The position numbers and the translations under genes are program-made. Below are positions 8,395 through 15,706 of a stretch of DNA of 64,000 nucleotides, piece by piece; the first letter of the stretch is position 1; every line of letters starts with the position of its first letter. This stretch comes from Kaistia hirudinis. Lineage in GTDB: Bacteria > Pseudomonadota > Alphaproteobacteria > Rhizobiales > Kaistiaceae. Where the stretch lies: contig NZ_JACIDS010000005.1 of the NCBI RefSeq assembly GCF_014196455.1, positions 186,001 through 250,000 on the forward strand, read 5' to 3'. The notes under the pieces were generated by a model, which was given only the letters and a program-made list of their open reading frames with translations, was not told the DNA's origin and did not search any database.

Positions 8395-8693
8395 TGCGGC
8401 AGTTCGACGTCCATTGGCTCAGATCCCCGCATGAGGGCCTCGTCGTCATTCTGCAGCACGATCTCGCCGACCAGCTCGATACGCGCGTCGTCGCGCCGCT
8501 GACGGATGTACCGCATCGCCTTGTCGTCGACGGGCTGCGCCTCAAGGTCGATTTCGGCAGCGGCGACTATCTGCTCCAGATCGACCGTCTGGCGGCCTTA
8601 TCGCGATCCGCGATCGGTCCATATGCCGGCCGCCTCGAACACGAGCAGGATCGCATCAAGGCCGGGCTCGATCTGCTGTTCCTCGGTTTCTGA
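8394..8693 (+). CDS. ccdB: CcdB-like toxin (DNA gyrase poison family)
   Basis: This 99-residue protein starts MRQFDVHWL, immediately overlapping the antitoxin stop by one base. The fold is recognisable from DVHWL...YLVILQ-type strands (here GLVVILQHDLADQLDTRVVAPLTD), the central VDGLRLKVDF and the C-terminal ALDLLFLGF-like end (GLDLLFLGF). The terminal three residues of CcdB contact GyrA in the F-plasmid protein. Here they are LGF rather than WGI, so the target contact may differ. The pair is chromosomal, between fumC and two housekeeping-like small genes, with no mobile element beside it. Confidence 0.88.
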   Translation: MRQFDVHWLRSPHEGLVVILQHDLADQLDTRVVAPLTDVPHRLVVDGLRLKVDFGSGDYLLQIDRLAALSRSAIGPYAGRLEHEQDRIKAGLDLLFLGF

Positions 8694-8711
8694 AACGCTT
8701 GGGGTTTTGAC

Positions 8712-8918
8712 ATGTCCGCCGACCTCATCAACCTGAACCGCGCCCGCAAGGAAAAGGCGAAGCGCGACCGGTTGGCCGAGGCCGAGGCGAACCGCGTGAA
8801 ATTCGGCCGGACGAAGGCCGAGAAGCTGAAGGAAAAGGCCGAAGCGGAGCGCGCGACGCGAACCCTCGACGCGCATCGTCGTGAGGAACCCCAAGGCTCC
8901 GAAGGCTCCGAGGGCTAG
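8712..8918 (+). CDS. DUF4169 family small protein
   Basis: This 68-residue, highly charged protein reads SADLINLNRARKEKAKRDRLAEAEANRVKFGRTKAEKLKEKAEAERATRTLDAHRRE. The NLNRARK start and the NRVKFGRTKAEK centre match the DUF4169 family found in alphaproteobacteria. It is predicted to be almost entirely helical; the function is unknown. It lies 5 bases before the ribbon-helix-helix gene, and the two probably form an operon. A GGGG stretch 8 bases upstream can serve as the ribosome site. Confidence 0.85.
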   Translation: MSADLINLNRARKEKAKRDRLAEAEANRVKFGRTKAEKLKEKAEAERATRTLDAHRREEPQGSEGSEG

Positions 8919-8923
8919 GCGCG

Positions 8924-9154
8924 ATGAAGAAGCGCTCGATCACGATCGCCGGCCACCGCACGTCGATCTCGATCGAGGAGCCCTTCTGGGAAGCGCTCAA
9001 GGACATCGCCGGCCACGAAGGCAAGAGCCTCGCAGCCCTCGTCGCCGCGATCGATGCCGAGCGTCCGACCGACGTGAACCTCTCATCGGCGATCCGCCTC
9101 GCCGTGCTCGGCCATTATCGCGCCGGCGGTCCGGCCACTGTCAGTTCGGATTGA
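8924..9154 (+). CDS. Ribbon-helix-helix domain protein
   Basis: This 76-residue protein, MKKRSITIAGHRTSISIEEPFWEALKDIAGHEGKSLAALVAAI, has a beta strand followed by two helices. This is the RHH_4-type ribbon-helix-helix fold seen in a small alphaproteobacterial family. It may be a DNA-binding repressor, but no target is known. It follows the DUF4169 gene by 5 bases, a pairing I recognise in related genomes. Its 3' end overlaps the convergent AsmA gene by 14 bases (9141-9154). Confidence 0.85.
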   Translation: MKKRSITIAGHRTSISIEEPFWEALKDIAGHEGKSLAALVAAIDAERPTDVNLSSAIRLAVLGHYRAGGPATVSSD

Positions 9155-12100
9155 CGGGCTGTAGAAGGTCCGGCGAGAAACCGCCCGATGATTTGGCCGC
9201 ATCGTCCGCGGCGCGCTTTGCTGCGTCGGCGGCCTTCTGGGCTTCCGCTGCGGCGCGGTCGGCTTCCGCCTTGGCGGCGGCGGCTTTGCGGGCGGCTTCG
9301 GCGGCTGCGGCGGCCTTGCGCTGGGCCTCGCTCTGCGCGGCGGCCTCCTGGGCCTTGCGATCGGCTTCCGCCTTCGCCGCCGTCTCCGCAGCCTTGCGGT
9401 CGGCCTCGGCCTTCGCGGCGGCTTCGGCCTTCGCCTTGTCCTCCGCCGCCTTCCGCGCCGCTTCGGCCTTGGCGGCCTCGGTGCGGCGCGCAGCGTCGTC
9501 GCGATAGGAGCGCATCATCCGCTCGAGCTTCTCCTTCTCGCGGATCTCCGCCTCAAGCTTCTGGATGCGCTCGTTCTCGCGCTCCGAGGCGCGGATCTGC
9601 AGATAGCCGAGGAAGGGCGAGACATCGACGACGCGCTGCGGCGCATCGAAGGGCCCACGGAAGATGACGCCGACCTGGGGCACCACGCCGCTCACCTTGT
9701 CGTCGCCGGCGTCGACCGTCAGCGTCCACTGGCTGTTCAGCGTGCCATCGTTGAAATCGACCGTCGCGCCGCCCGAAATCGTCGCGTCCTTGGTCGCGAC
9801 ATCGAGATTGGGCGCGCGCAGCACGCCCGCACCCACCGTGAACGCGCCTTCGATGCGCTCGAAGGCCAGCGTGCCCGCATCCAGATAGCCGGAGAACAGC
9901 TTCTTCAAGTCCGCCTCGCCGAGATCGCGGCCGGAATCGGCCGTGCGGATCACCGAGCCGAAGGCCCCAGCCCCGACGAAGCGCGCCGTGCCGGCGCCGA
10001 CCTTGAGCGAGCCGCCGCCCGAAAGCGAGGAGACCACGCCGGCCATGGAGCGGCCGGCGCCCTGCACCTGGCCCGACATGTCGAGCTTGCCATCGGCGAC
10101 CGAGCGGTCGTCGCGTGCCCAGGCGAGCTCGCCGAGCTCGGCGCCGGCCAGCGCGAACTGCGCCGAGACCGTCGCGTCGCCGCCACTGTTCTGGATCGAC
10201 AGCGAGCCGTTGACCTTGCCGCCGGCGATATCGGCATCGGTGAGCTGCAGTTCCGTGCGGCCCGACGAGACGCCGATGCCGAGCTGCGCATTGGCGAGCG
10301 TGAGCCCGTCGGCGACGGCCAGACGATCCGCATTGAGGCGGAGCGCCAGATCGAAATCCGTGATCACCGGCGCGCCGAAGGTCGTCTTCGGCCAGAGCGT
10401 CGCCGCGTCGCCCGTATCGGCCGGCAGGCCGAGCGCCAGGCGGACGGGATAGTCGAGATCGGCGACGTCCGTGTCGATCGTGCCGGCGAGGCGCCAGCGG
10501 CCGGCCTGCGGCGCGAAGTCGACACTTCCGGCCGCTGTGGCCGCGCCGAACCGTGCATCGCGGAACGTCGCATGCGCGCTCGGACCGGCGACATCGAGCG
10601 CGGCCGTGAGCGCCAGCGGACGCGCCGGCTCGCTGCCCGGCACGCCGCCGACCAGCAGCGCGAAGGCGGGGCCGAGATCGTCGCCCGCGACATCGATCCT
10701 GCCATGCGCCGTCGGCAGCAGGCTCTCGTCGAGGCCGATCGCGCCGTCGAACTGGTATGAAAGCCCCGCAAACGCGCCCTTGAAATCGAGCGGTACGCCG
10801 GCTGCGAGCGAGCCGCCGGTTCCCTGGCGCGGCTCCATGGTCAGGCTGAACGGCCCGCCCGGCGTGCCGGGCGCCGTCGCATAGCCGATCTGGCGCAGGA
10901 CCTGACCCGAATCGTCGTTTTCGACGCGGACCGACGCCTTGAGGGTGCCGTCGCGCCATGCGGCGAGGCGCCCGACCCAGCCGAGCGCCACGTCGAGTTT
11001 GGTGCCGCCGAGACTGCCGTTCAGCGCCAGATTGGCGTTGGTCGCGCCATCGACGCCCTGCCCCGCCACGGTGACCGTCACATTGGCCGGGCCGAGATCG
11101 GCCGACGCGGAGGAGAGCCAGCGCGCGAGCGCCGAGCCGGGCATGAGCCTGAGCGCGAGGTCGGCGACGCCGCCGAGCGCCTCGGCCTTGAAGGTCGCGG
11201 AGATCTGGCCACTCGGGGTGGTCGAGAGCTTCTCGATCCGCCCATTGTCGACGCGGATCGAAACGCCCGCGACATTGCCGACCGAGAATTTGCGCAGGCT
11301 CAGCGCGTCATTGGCATAGCTGCCATCCACCGACACCTGGTCGAAATTCGTGTCGTCGGCGACGAGCGATCCCGCTGCGAGCTTCACCGCGAAGGCATCG
11401 GCGATGCCGCCGGGCTCGGAAGGCGAGCGGCCGGCGAAGATCGCGGTCAGCGCGGCGATCTGGTCATAGTCGAAGCGGTCGGCCTTGACGTCGATCGAGA
11501 GATCGCGCCGCCCGGCAGCGGTGCGCTGCCAGTCGACCCGGCCGCGAAGATTGGAGCGGCCGAGCTTGGCCGACATGTTGGAGATGCCGAGCGCGGCGGT
11601 CGACAGCGACAGCTGGCCGGACATGTCGAAGGGCTGCAAGGGCCGGCGATTGCCATCGCTCTTGCCCCGCCACCACGCGGCGAAGATCGACGGCTGGTCC
11701 GAGGCGAGACGCACCCCGCCGGTAAAGCTCGGCAGAGGCGCCGTGCGCACGATGCCGTCGCCGGTGAGGCGTGTGCGGCCCGGCAGATCGGCGCCGAACT
11801 CCTCGATCTTCCATCCCTCCGGCGCGGAGACGGCGCCGAAGCGCAGATTCTGCACCACCGAGCCGCCGAGAATGACGCCGGGTATGTCGAAATCGATCCG
11901 TCCGGGAATGCTCGGCACCGGCAGATCGGAGATCGCCGCGACCAGCACCGCACCCGCCTGATCGACATTGGCCGGCTGGTTCGGCCCCTTGCCGATCGCG
12001 CGGTCGAGATCGAGCTGGCGCGATTTCAGCGCGGCGTCGAAGCGCGCCTCTGCGCCAAGATCGATCTTCGCCGAGCCGGTCAGACCATAGGGGCGATCCT

Positions 12101-12950
12101 CCGGGCCGGCGGCGAGCGCCAGCTCCGGCAGGCTCAGTTGCGACGGATCGAGCACGAATTTGCCGAGCGCCCGCCAGCCGCGTCCGGCCGCCTTGCCGCT
12201 GCCGTCATCGACCATGGCGCGGGCGAGCGAGAAGCCGCCGCTCCAGGCGAGGCCGTCCCCGTCGAGGCCGAGATCGCCTTCCGCGGAGAAGGTCACCGGG
12301 ACCGTGGCCGGATCGGCCTCGACCTTAACGCGCAGCATGCCGGCGTCGGTCAGGCGGCCAGTGGCGATGCGAAACATCGTCTGCATGCCGCCGACCACGG
12401 CGCCGCCCTCGGCCTTCCAGGGGCCGAGCAGCGAGCGGGCGTCGAGCGTCGCATTGACGTTGTCGATGTCGACCTTCCGCCCCGTGCGCCGGTCGAGATA
12501 GGCGATCGAGCCGTTCTTGATCTCGACCCGCTGCAGCGAAACGGCATCGGGATCGAGCGCCCGCGAGGCCTCGGAACGGCTGAGCCAGGCGATCGAGCCG
12601 TCATTCGCGATGTCCACCGACACGGCCGGGCGGTCCACGGCCATGTCGACGATCTTCAGGCTGCCCATCAAGAGCGGGATCAGCTCGGCATGAACCTGGA
12701 AGCGCGCGACCGTCATCATCGGCGCGCCGCCGGTATCGCCGACCCGCACATCCGTGAAGGTGAGCGAGGGCATCGGCAGCAGCGAGGCATCGGCGATGCC
12801 GGCGACGCGCACGGGCTGACCGAGGATCTTCTCCGCCTCGCGCTCGAAGGTCGAGCGATAGGCGTTCCAGTCGATGAACCATGGCACGACCAGCGCCGCC
12901 ACGAGGACGGCGATGATGAATCCGCCGATGATCAGGTACAGCCTGTTCAG
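9141..12950 (-). CDS. AsmA-family protein with TolA-like alanine/lysine-rich tail
   Basis: This protein of about 1269 residues has an N-terminal membrane anchor (LYLIIGGFIIAVLVAALVVPWFI) followed by the AsmA N-domain signature DWNAYRSTFEREAEKILGQPVRVAG. A long beta-rich periplasmic region follows, including the AsmA C-terminal domain (about 940-1110: LSGGGSLKVGAGTARF, ATISGGATVDFNDGTLN). AsmA proteins bridge the periplasm and influence outer-membrane lipid traffic. From about residue 1130 it becomes an uninterrupted Ala/Lys/Glu helix with repeated AEADRKA units. The first standard start is GTG 12902, but that would lose the anchor. I prefer CTG 12950, which has GGGGAGG 5 bases upstream. It is downstream of the FAD oxidase gene by 45 bases. 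Confidence 0.82.
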   Translation of the reverse strand: MNRLYLIIGGFIIAVLVAALVVPWFIDWNAYRSTFEREAEKILGQPVRVAGIADASLLPMPSLTFTDVRVGDTGGAPMMTVARFQVHAELIPLLMGSLKIVDMAVDRPAVSVDIANDGSIAWLSRSEASRALDPDAVSLQRVEIKNGSIAYLDRRTGRKVDIDNVNATLDARSLLGPWKAEGGAVVGGMQTMFRIATGRLTDAGMLRVKVEADPATVPVTFSAEGDLGLDGDGLAWSGGFSLARAMVDDGSGKAAGRGWRALGKFVLDPSQLSLPELALAAGPEDRPYGLTGSAKIDLGAEARFDAALKSRQLDLDRAIGKGPNQPANVDQAGAVLVAAISDLPVPSIPGRIDFDIPGVILGGSVVQNLRFGAVSAPEGWKIEEFGADLPGRTRLTGDGIVRTAPLPSFTGGVRLASDQPSIFAAWWRGKSDGNRRPLQPFDMSGQLSLSTAALGISNMSAKLGRSNLRGRVDWQRTAAGRRDLSIDVKADRFDYDQIAALTAIFAGRSPSEPGGIADAFAVKLAAGSLVADDTNFDQVSVDGSYANDALSLRKFSVGNVAGVSIRVDNGRIEKLSTTPSGQISATFKAEALGGVADLALRLMPGSALARWLSSASADLGPANVTVTVAGQGVDGATNANLALNGSLGGTKLDVALGWVGRLAAWRDGTLKASVRVENDDSGQVLRQIGYATAPGTPGGPFSLTMEPRQGTGGSLAAGVPLDFKGAFAGLSYQFDGAIGLDESLLPTAHGRIDVAGDDLGPAFALLVGGVPGSEPARPLALTAALDVAGPSAHATFRDARFGAATAAGSVDFAPQAGRWRLAGTIDTDVADLDYPVRLALGLPADTGDAATLWPKTTFGAPVITDFDLALRLNADRLAVADGLTLANAQLGIGVSSGRTELQLTDADIAGGKVNGSLSIQNSGGDATVSAQFALAGAELGELAWARDDRSVADGKLDMSGQVQGAGRSMAGVVSSLSGGGSLKVGAGTARFVGAGAFGSVIRTADSGRDLGEADLKKLFSGYLDAGTLAFERIEGAFTVGAGVLRAPNLDVATKDATISGGATVDFNDGTLNSQWTLTVDAGDDKVSGVVPQVGVIFRGPFDAPQRVVDVSPFLGYLQIRASERENERIQKLEAEIREKEKLERMMRSYRDDAARRTEAAKAEAARKAAEDKAKAEAAAKAEADRKAAETAAKAEADRKAQEAAAQSEAQRKAAAAAEAARKAAAAKAEADRAAAEAQKAADAAKRAADDAAKSSGGFSPDLLQPVNPN

Positions 12951-12995
12951 AACGCCCTCCCCGCAGCCCTCGGCCGTGTCATGGACCGGGAACCG

Positions 12996-14411
12996 TCATG
13001 GATCGGGAAAGATCTTGCCGGGATTGAGAATTCCGAGCGGATCGAGCGCCTGCTTGATCGCCCGCATGATCGGCAAACCGCTCGGATGCTCGAGCTTCAT
13101 ATATTTGCGCTTGCCCTGCCCGATCCCGTGCTCGCCGGTGCAGGTTCCCTCCATCGCGATGGCGCGCTCGTTGAGGCGGCCGACGAAATGCTCGGCCGCG
13201 GCCACCTCCTGCGCATTCTCGATGTCGATCAGCAGCTGGACGTGGAAATTGCCGTCGCCGACATGGCCGACGATCGGCGCGATCAGCCCGCTCTGCTCGA
13301 TATCGACCGTCGTCTCGGCGACGCATTCGGCGAGGCGCGAGATCGGCACGCAGACATCGGTCGCGACCACGGACGCGCCGGCGCGCAGCCCCTTGGCCGC
13401 GAAATAGGCCTCGTGCCGGGCATGCCAGAGCTTGGAGCGATCCTCCGGCCGCGTCGCCCAGACGAATTCGCCGCCGCCGAGCGAGGCCGCAATCTCGCCG
13501 AACAGCTCCGACTGCTCCTTCACCGAGGCGCTGGAGCCGTGGAACTCGACGAAGAGATGCGGCGTCTCCTTGAGGCCGAGCTTGGCGAAATCATTGGTGG
13601 CGCGGACCATCAGCGTATCGAGCAGCTCGATGCGCGCGACCGGAATGCCGCTCTGGATCGTCAGGATCGTCGCGTTGCAGGCATCCTCGACGGTCGGGAA
13701 CGAGCAGACGCCGCCGGCGATCGCCTCGGGAATGCCGTGCAGGCGCAGCGTCAGCTCGGTGATCACGCCGAGCGTACCCTCGGAGCCGACGAGAAGGCGC
13801 GTCAGGTCGTAGCCGGCGGAGCTCTTCTTGGCCCGGCCGCCTGTCCTGACGATCGATCCGTCGGCCATCACGGCGGTGAGGTTGATGACATTGTCGCGCA
13901 TCGTGCCATAGCGCACGGCATTGGTGCCGGAGGCGCGCGTCGATGCCATGCCGCCGAGGCTGGCATTGGCGCCGGGATCGATCGGAAAGAACAGGCCCTG
14001 GTCGCGGAGGTGATCGTTGATTTGGTGCCGCGTGACCCCGGCCTCGACCGTGCAGTCGAGATCCTCGGCGCGGACGGCGAGGATGCGGTTGAGACCGGAG
14101 AGATCGATCGAAATGCCGCCCAACGGCGCATTGACGTGGCCCTCGAGACCGGTTCCGGTGCCGAACGGGATGACGGGAACGCGCGCTTCGGCGCAGAGGC
14201 GCACGATGTCGGCCACTTCCTCGGTCGATTGCGCGAAGACGACGGCGTCGGCCGGCTCGTTCGGCAGCCAGTTGGTGGTGTTCGCATGCTGGCGGCGAAT
14301 CTCCGCGCCTTGCGACATGCGGTCGCCGAACTGGGCCTTCAGCCGGTCCAGAACACCAGGCAGCCCGTCCTCGCCACGCCCGCCTTCCTTGCGCAGCGCC
14401 GAAACAACCAT
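12996..14411 (-). CDS. FAD-linked oxidase, D-lactate dehydrogenase (cytochrome)-like
   Basis: This 471-residue flavoprotein belongs to the vanillyl-alcohol oxidase superfamily. The FAD-binding half contains VPVIPFGTGTGLEGHVNAPLGGI, the ADP/flavin-binding loop DPGANASLGGMASTRASGTNAVRYG and LLVGSEGTLGVITELTL. The C-terminal cap contains GHVGDGNFHVQLLID, with the metal/substrate histidines, and GTCTGEHGIGQGKRKYM near the end. This set fits D-2-hydroxyacid dehydrogenases such as DLD or GlcD; D-lactate is the most likely substrate, but 2-hydroxyglutarate or glycolate cannot be excluded. ATG 14411 has GGAGG about 9 bases upstream. It is a single subunit, without the glcEF partners nearby. Confidence 0.85.
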   Translation of the reverse strand: MVVSALRKEGGRGEDGLPGVLDRLKAQFGDRMSQGAEIRRQHANTTNWLPNEPADAVVFAQSTEEVADIVRLCAEARVPVIPFGTGTGLEGHVNAPLGGISIDLSGLNRILAVRAEDLDCTVEAGVTRHQINDHLRDQGLFFPIDPGANASLGGMASTRASGTNAVRYGTMRDNVINLTAVMADGSIVRTGGRAKKSSAGYDLTRLLVGSEGTLGVITELTLRLHGIPEAIAGGVCSFPTVEDACNATILTIQSGIPVARIELLDTLMVRATNDFAKLGLKETPHLFVEFHGSSASVKEQSELFGEIAASLGGGEFVWATRPEDRSKLWHARHEAYFAAKGLRAGASVVATDVCVPISRLAECVAETTVDIEQSGLIAPIVGHVGDGNFHVQLLIDIENAQEVAAAEHFVGRLNERAIAMEGTCTGEHGIGQGKRKYMKLEHPSGLPIMRAIKQALDPLGILNPGKIFPDP

Positions 14412-14595
14412 CGTCCATGCCTCCACAGGAGTCGTGCGACATCCGCCGCACGCTGTGCACCGTAGCAAAACCCACCTGCCGCGCCAAAGACTTCCTCGTC
14501 GCGGGGCGGCTTATCGAACCCGTCATGCAGACGCCGACGACGTGGACAGCCTCACCGAGGGCGCGGGCGCCGCCGGCCTGCCGACCGGCCGCGGC

Positions 14596-15570
14596 TCAGG
14601 GCTTCAGGACGACCTTGCCGCCGCGTCCGGGCCGATCGCTGGCCGCAGCCGCCTCCGCCGCCTTCTCCAGCGGGAAGACGCCGTCGACCGGCAGGCGCAG
14701 TTCGCCTGAGGCGGCCATGGTGATGAGCTCGCCGATCATCTCGCCGAGCTTCGGCCCCAATTCGCCGGTGCGAACCGCGGCCCAGAAGCCGCTCACGGTG
14801 ATGCGGCGGAAGATCAGCAGGCCCGAACTGATTTCGAGCGGCCGGTTCGACATGGCGCCGAAGGAAACCAGCCTTCCGCCCGACGCGAGCAGCTCCGCGA
14901 GCTGGTTCGCCGCCTCGCCGCCGACCGAATCGACGCCCCGCAGGATCGGCGCGCCGCCGGTGATCGCCTGAACGCGCTCCTGCCAGCCAACATGCTCGCT
15001 GGACACGGCGTCGCCGATCCCGGCGGCGGAAAGCTCGGCGAGGCCGGCGTCGCGGCGCACGACGGAAAGCACGCGGACGCCGCGCTTGGCCGCGAGGCGC
15101 GCCACGAGACGGCCGACGGCGCCGTTCGCGGCGTTCTGCGCGATCCAGTCGCCCGCCTTCACCTCGAGATCATGCAGCAGGATCAGCGCGCTGACCGGCA
15201 TGGCAATGAGCTGGCAGGCCGTCTCGTCGTCGATCGAATCGGGGATCGGGATCGCGCGGGCGGCCGGCGCGAGGAAGAACTCCGACCACACACCGGATAC
15301 GCCGGTGATCACGACGCGCCGGCCGATGGCCGGGCCGCTCACGCCCTCGCCCAGCGCATCGACGATGCCGAGCGCTTCGGTGCCCCCCGTCGCCGGCAGG
15401 GCCGGCTTCACGCCGTAGGTGCCGCGAATCGTCCACAGATCGTGATTGTGGATCGGCGACAGCACGAGCCGGACCCGGATTTCGCCGGGACCGGGCTGCG
15501 GAATCGGCCGCTCCGCGGTGCCGAGGACCTCGGACGGCGCGCCGAAACGCTCGAAGACGACGCTGCGCAT
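14596..15570 (-). CDS. Zinc-free quinone/enoyl reductase-like MDR oxidoreductase
   Basis: This 324-residue member of the medium-chain dehydrogenase/reductase superfamily has an N-terminal GroES-like domain (PGPGEIRVRLVLSPIHNHDLWTIRGTYGVKPALPATGGTEALGIV). The NADPH-binding Rossmann part contains IAQNAANGAVGRLVARLAAKRGVRVLSVVRR. The NGAVG motif and the absence of structural-zinc cysteines point to quinone oxidoreductase or mitochondrial enoyl-reductase (Etr1/MECR) relatives. It would reduce quinones or 2-enoyl thioesters with NADPH; the physiological substrate is unknown. ATG 15570 has AAGGAG 8 bases upstream. The gene is divergent from uvrD. Confidence 0.85.
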   Translation of the reverse strand: MRSVVFERFGAPSEVLGTAERPIPQPGPGEIRVRLVLSPIHNHDLWTIRGTYGVKPALPATGGTEALGIVDALGEGVSGPAIGRRVVITGVSGVWSEFFLAPAARAIPIPDSIDDETACQLIAMPVSALILLHDLEVKAGDWIAQNAANGAVGRLVARLAAKRGVRVLSVVRRDAGLAELSAAGIGDAVSSEHVGWQERVQAITGGAPILRGVDSVGGEAANQLAELLASGGRLVSFGAMSNRPLEISSGLLIFRRITVSGFWAAVRTGELGPKLGEMIGELITMAASGELRLPVDGVFPLEKAAEAAAASDRPGRGGKVVLKP

Positions 15571-15706
15571 GACAGGACTCCTTGCTCTTGTCTGGCGCTG
15601 ATATAGGGCGCCGATCGCCTCATCCGCCAGGATTGCTGGCAACACGGCGCATCACGCTCCATATTCCCGGAATGTTCTCGTCTTCGAATCACGTTCCGGC
15701 CGCGGC

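Noticed and set aside
15670-15695. LexA (SOS) box upstream of uvrD
   Set aside because: Two GTTC words are present, but they are 15 bases apart instead of 7.
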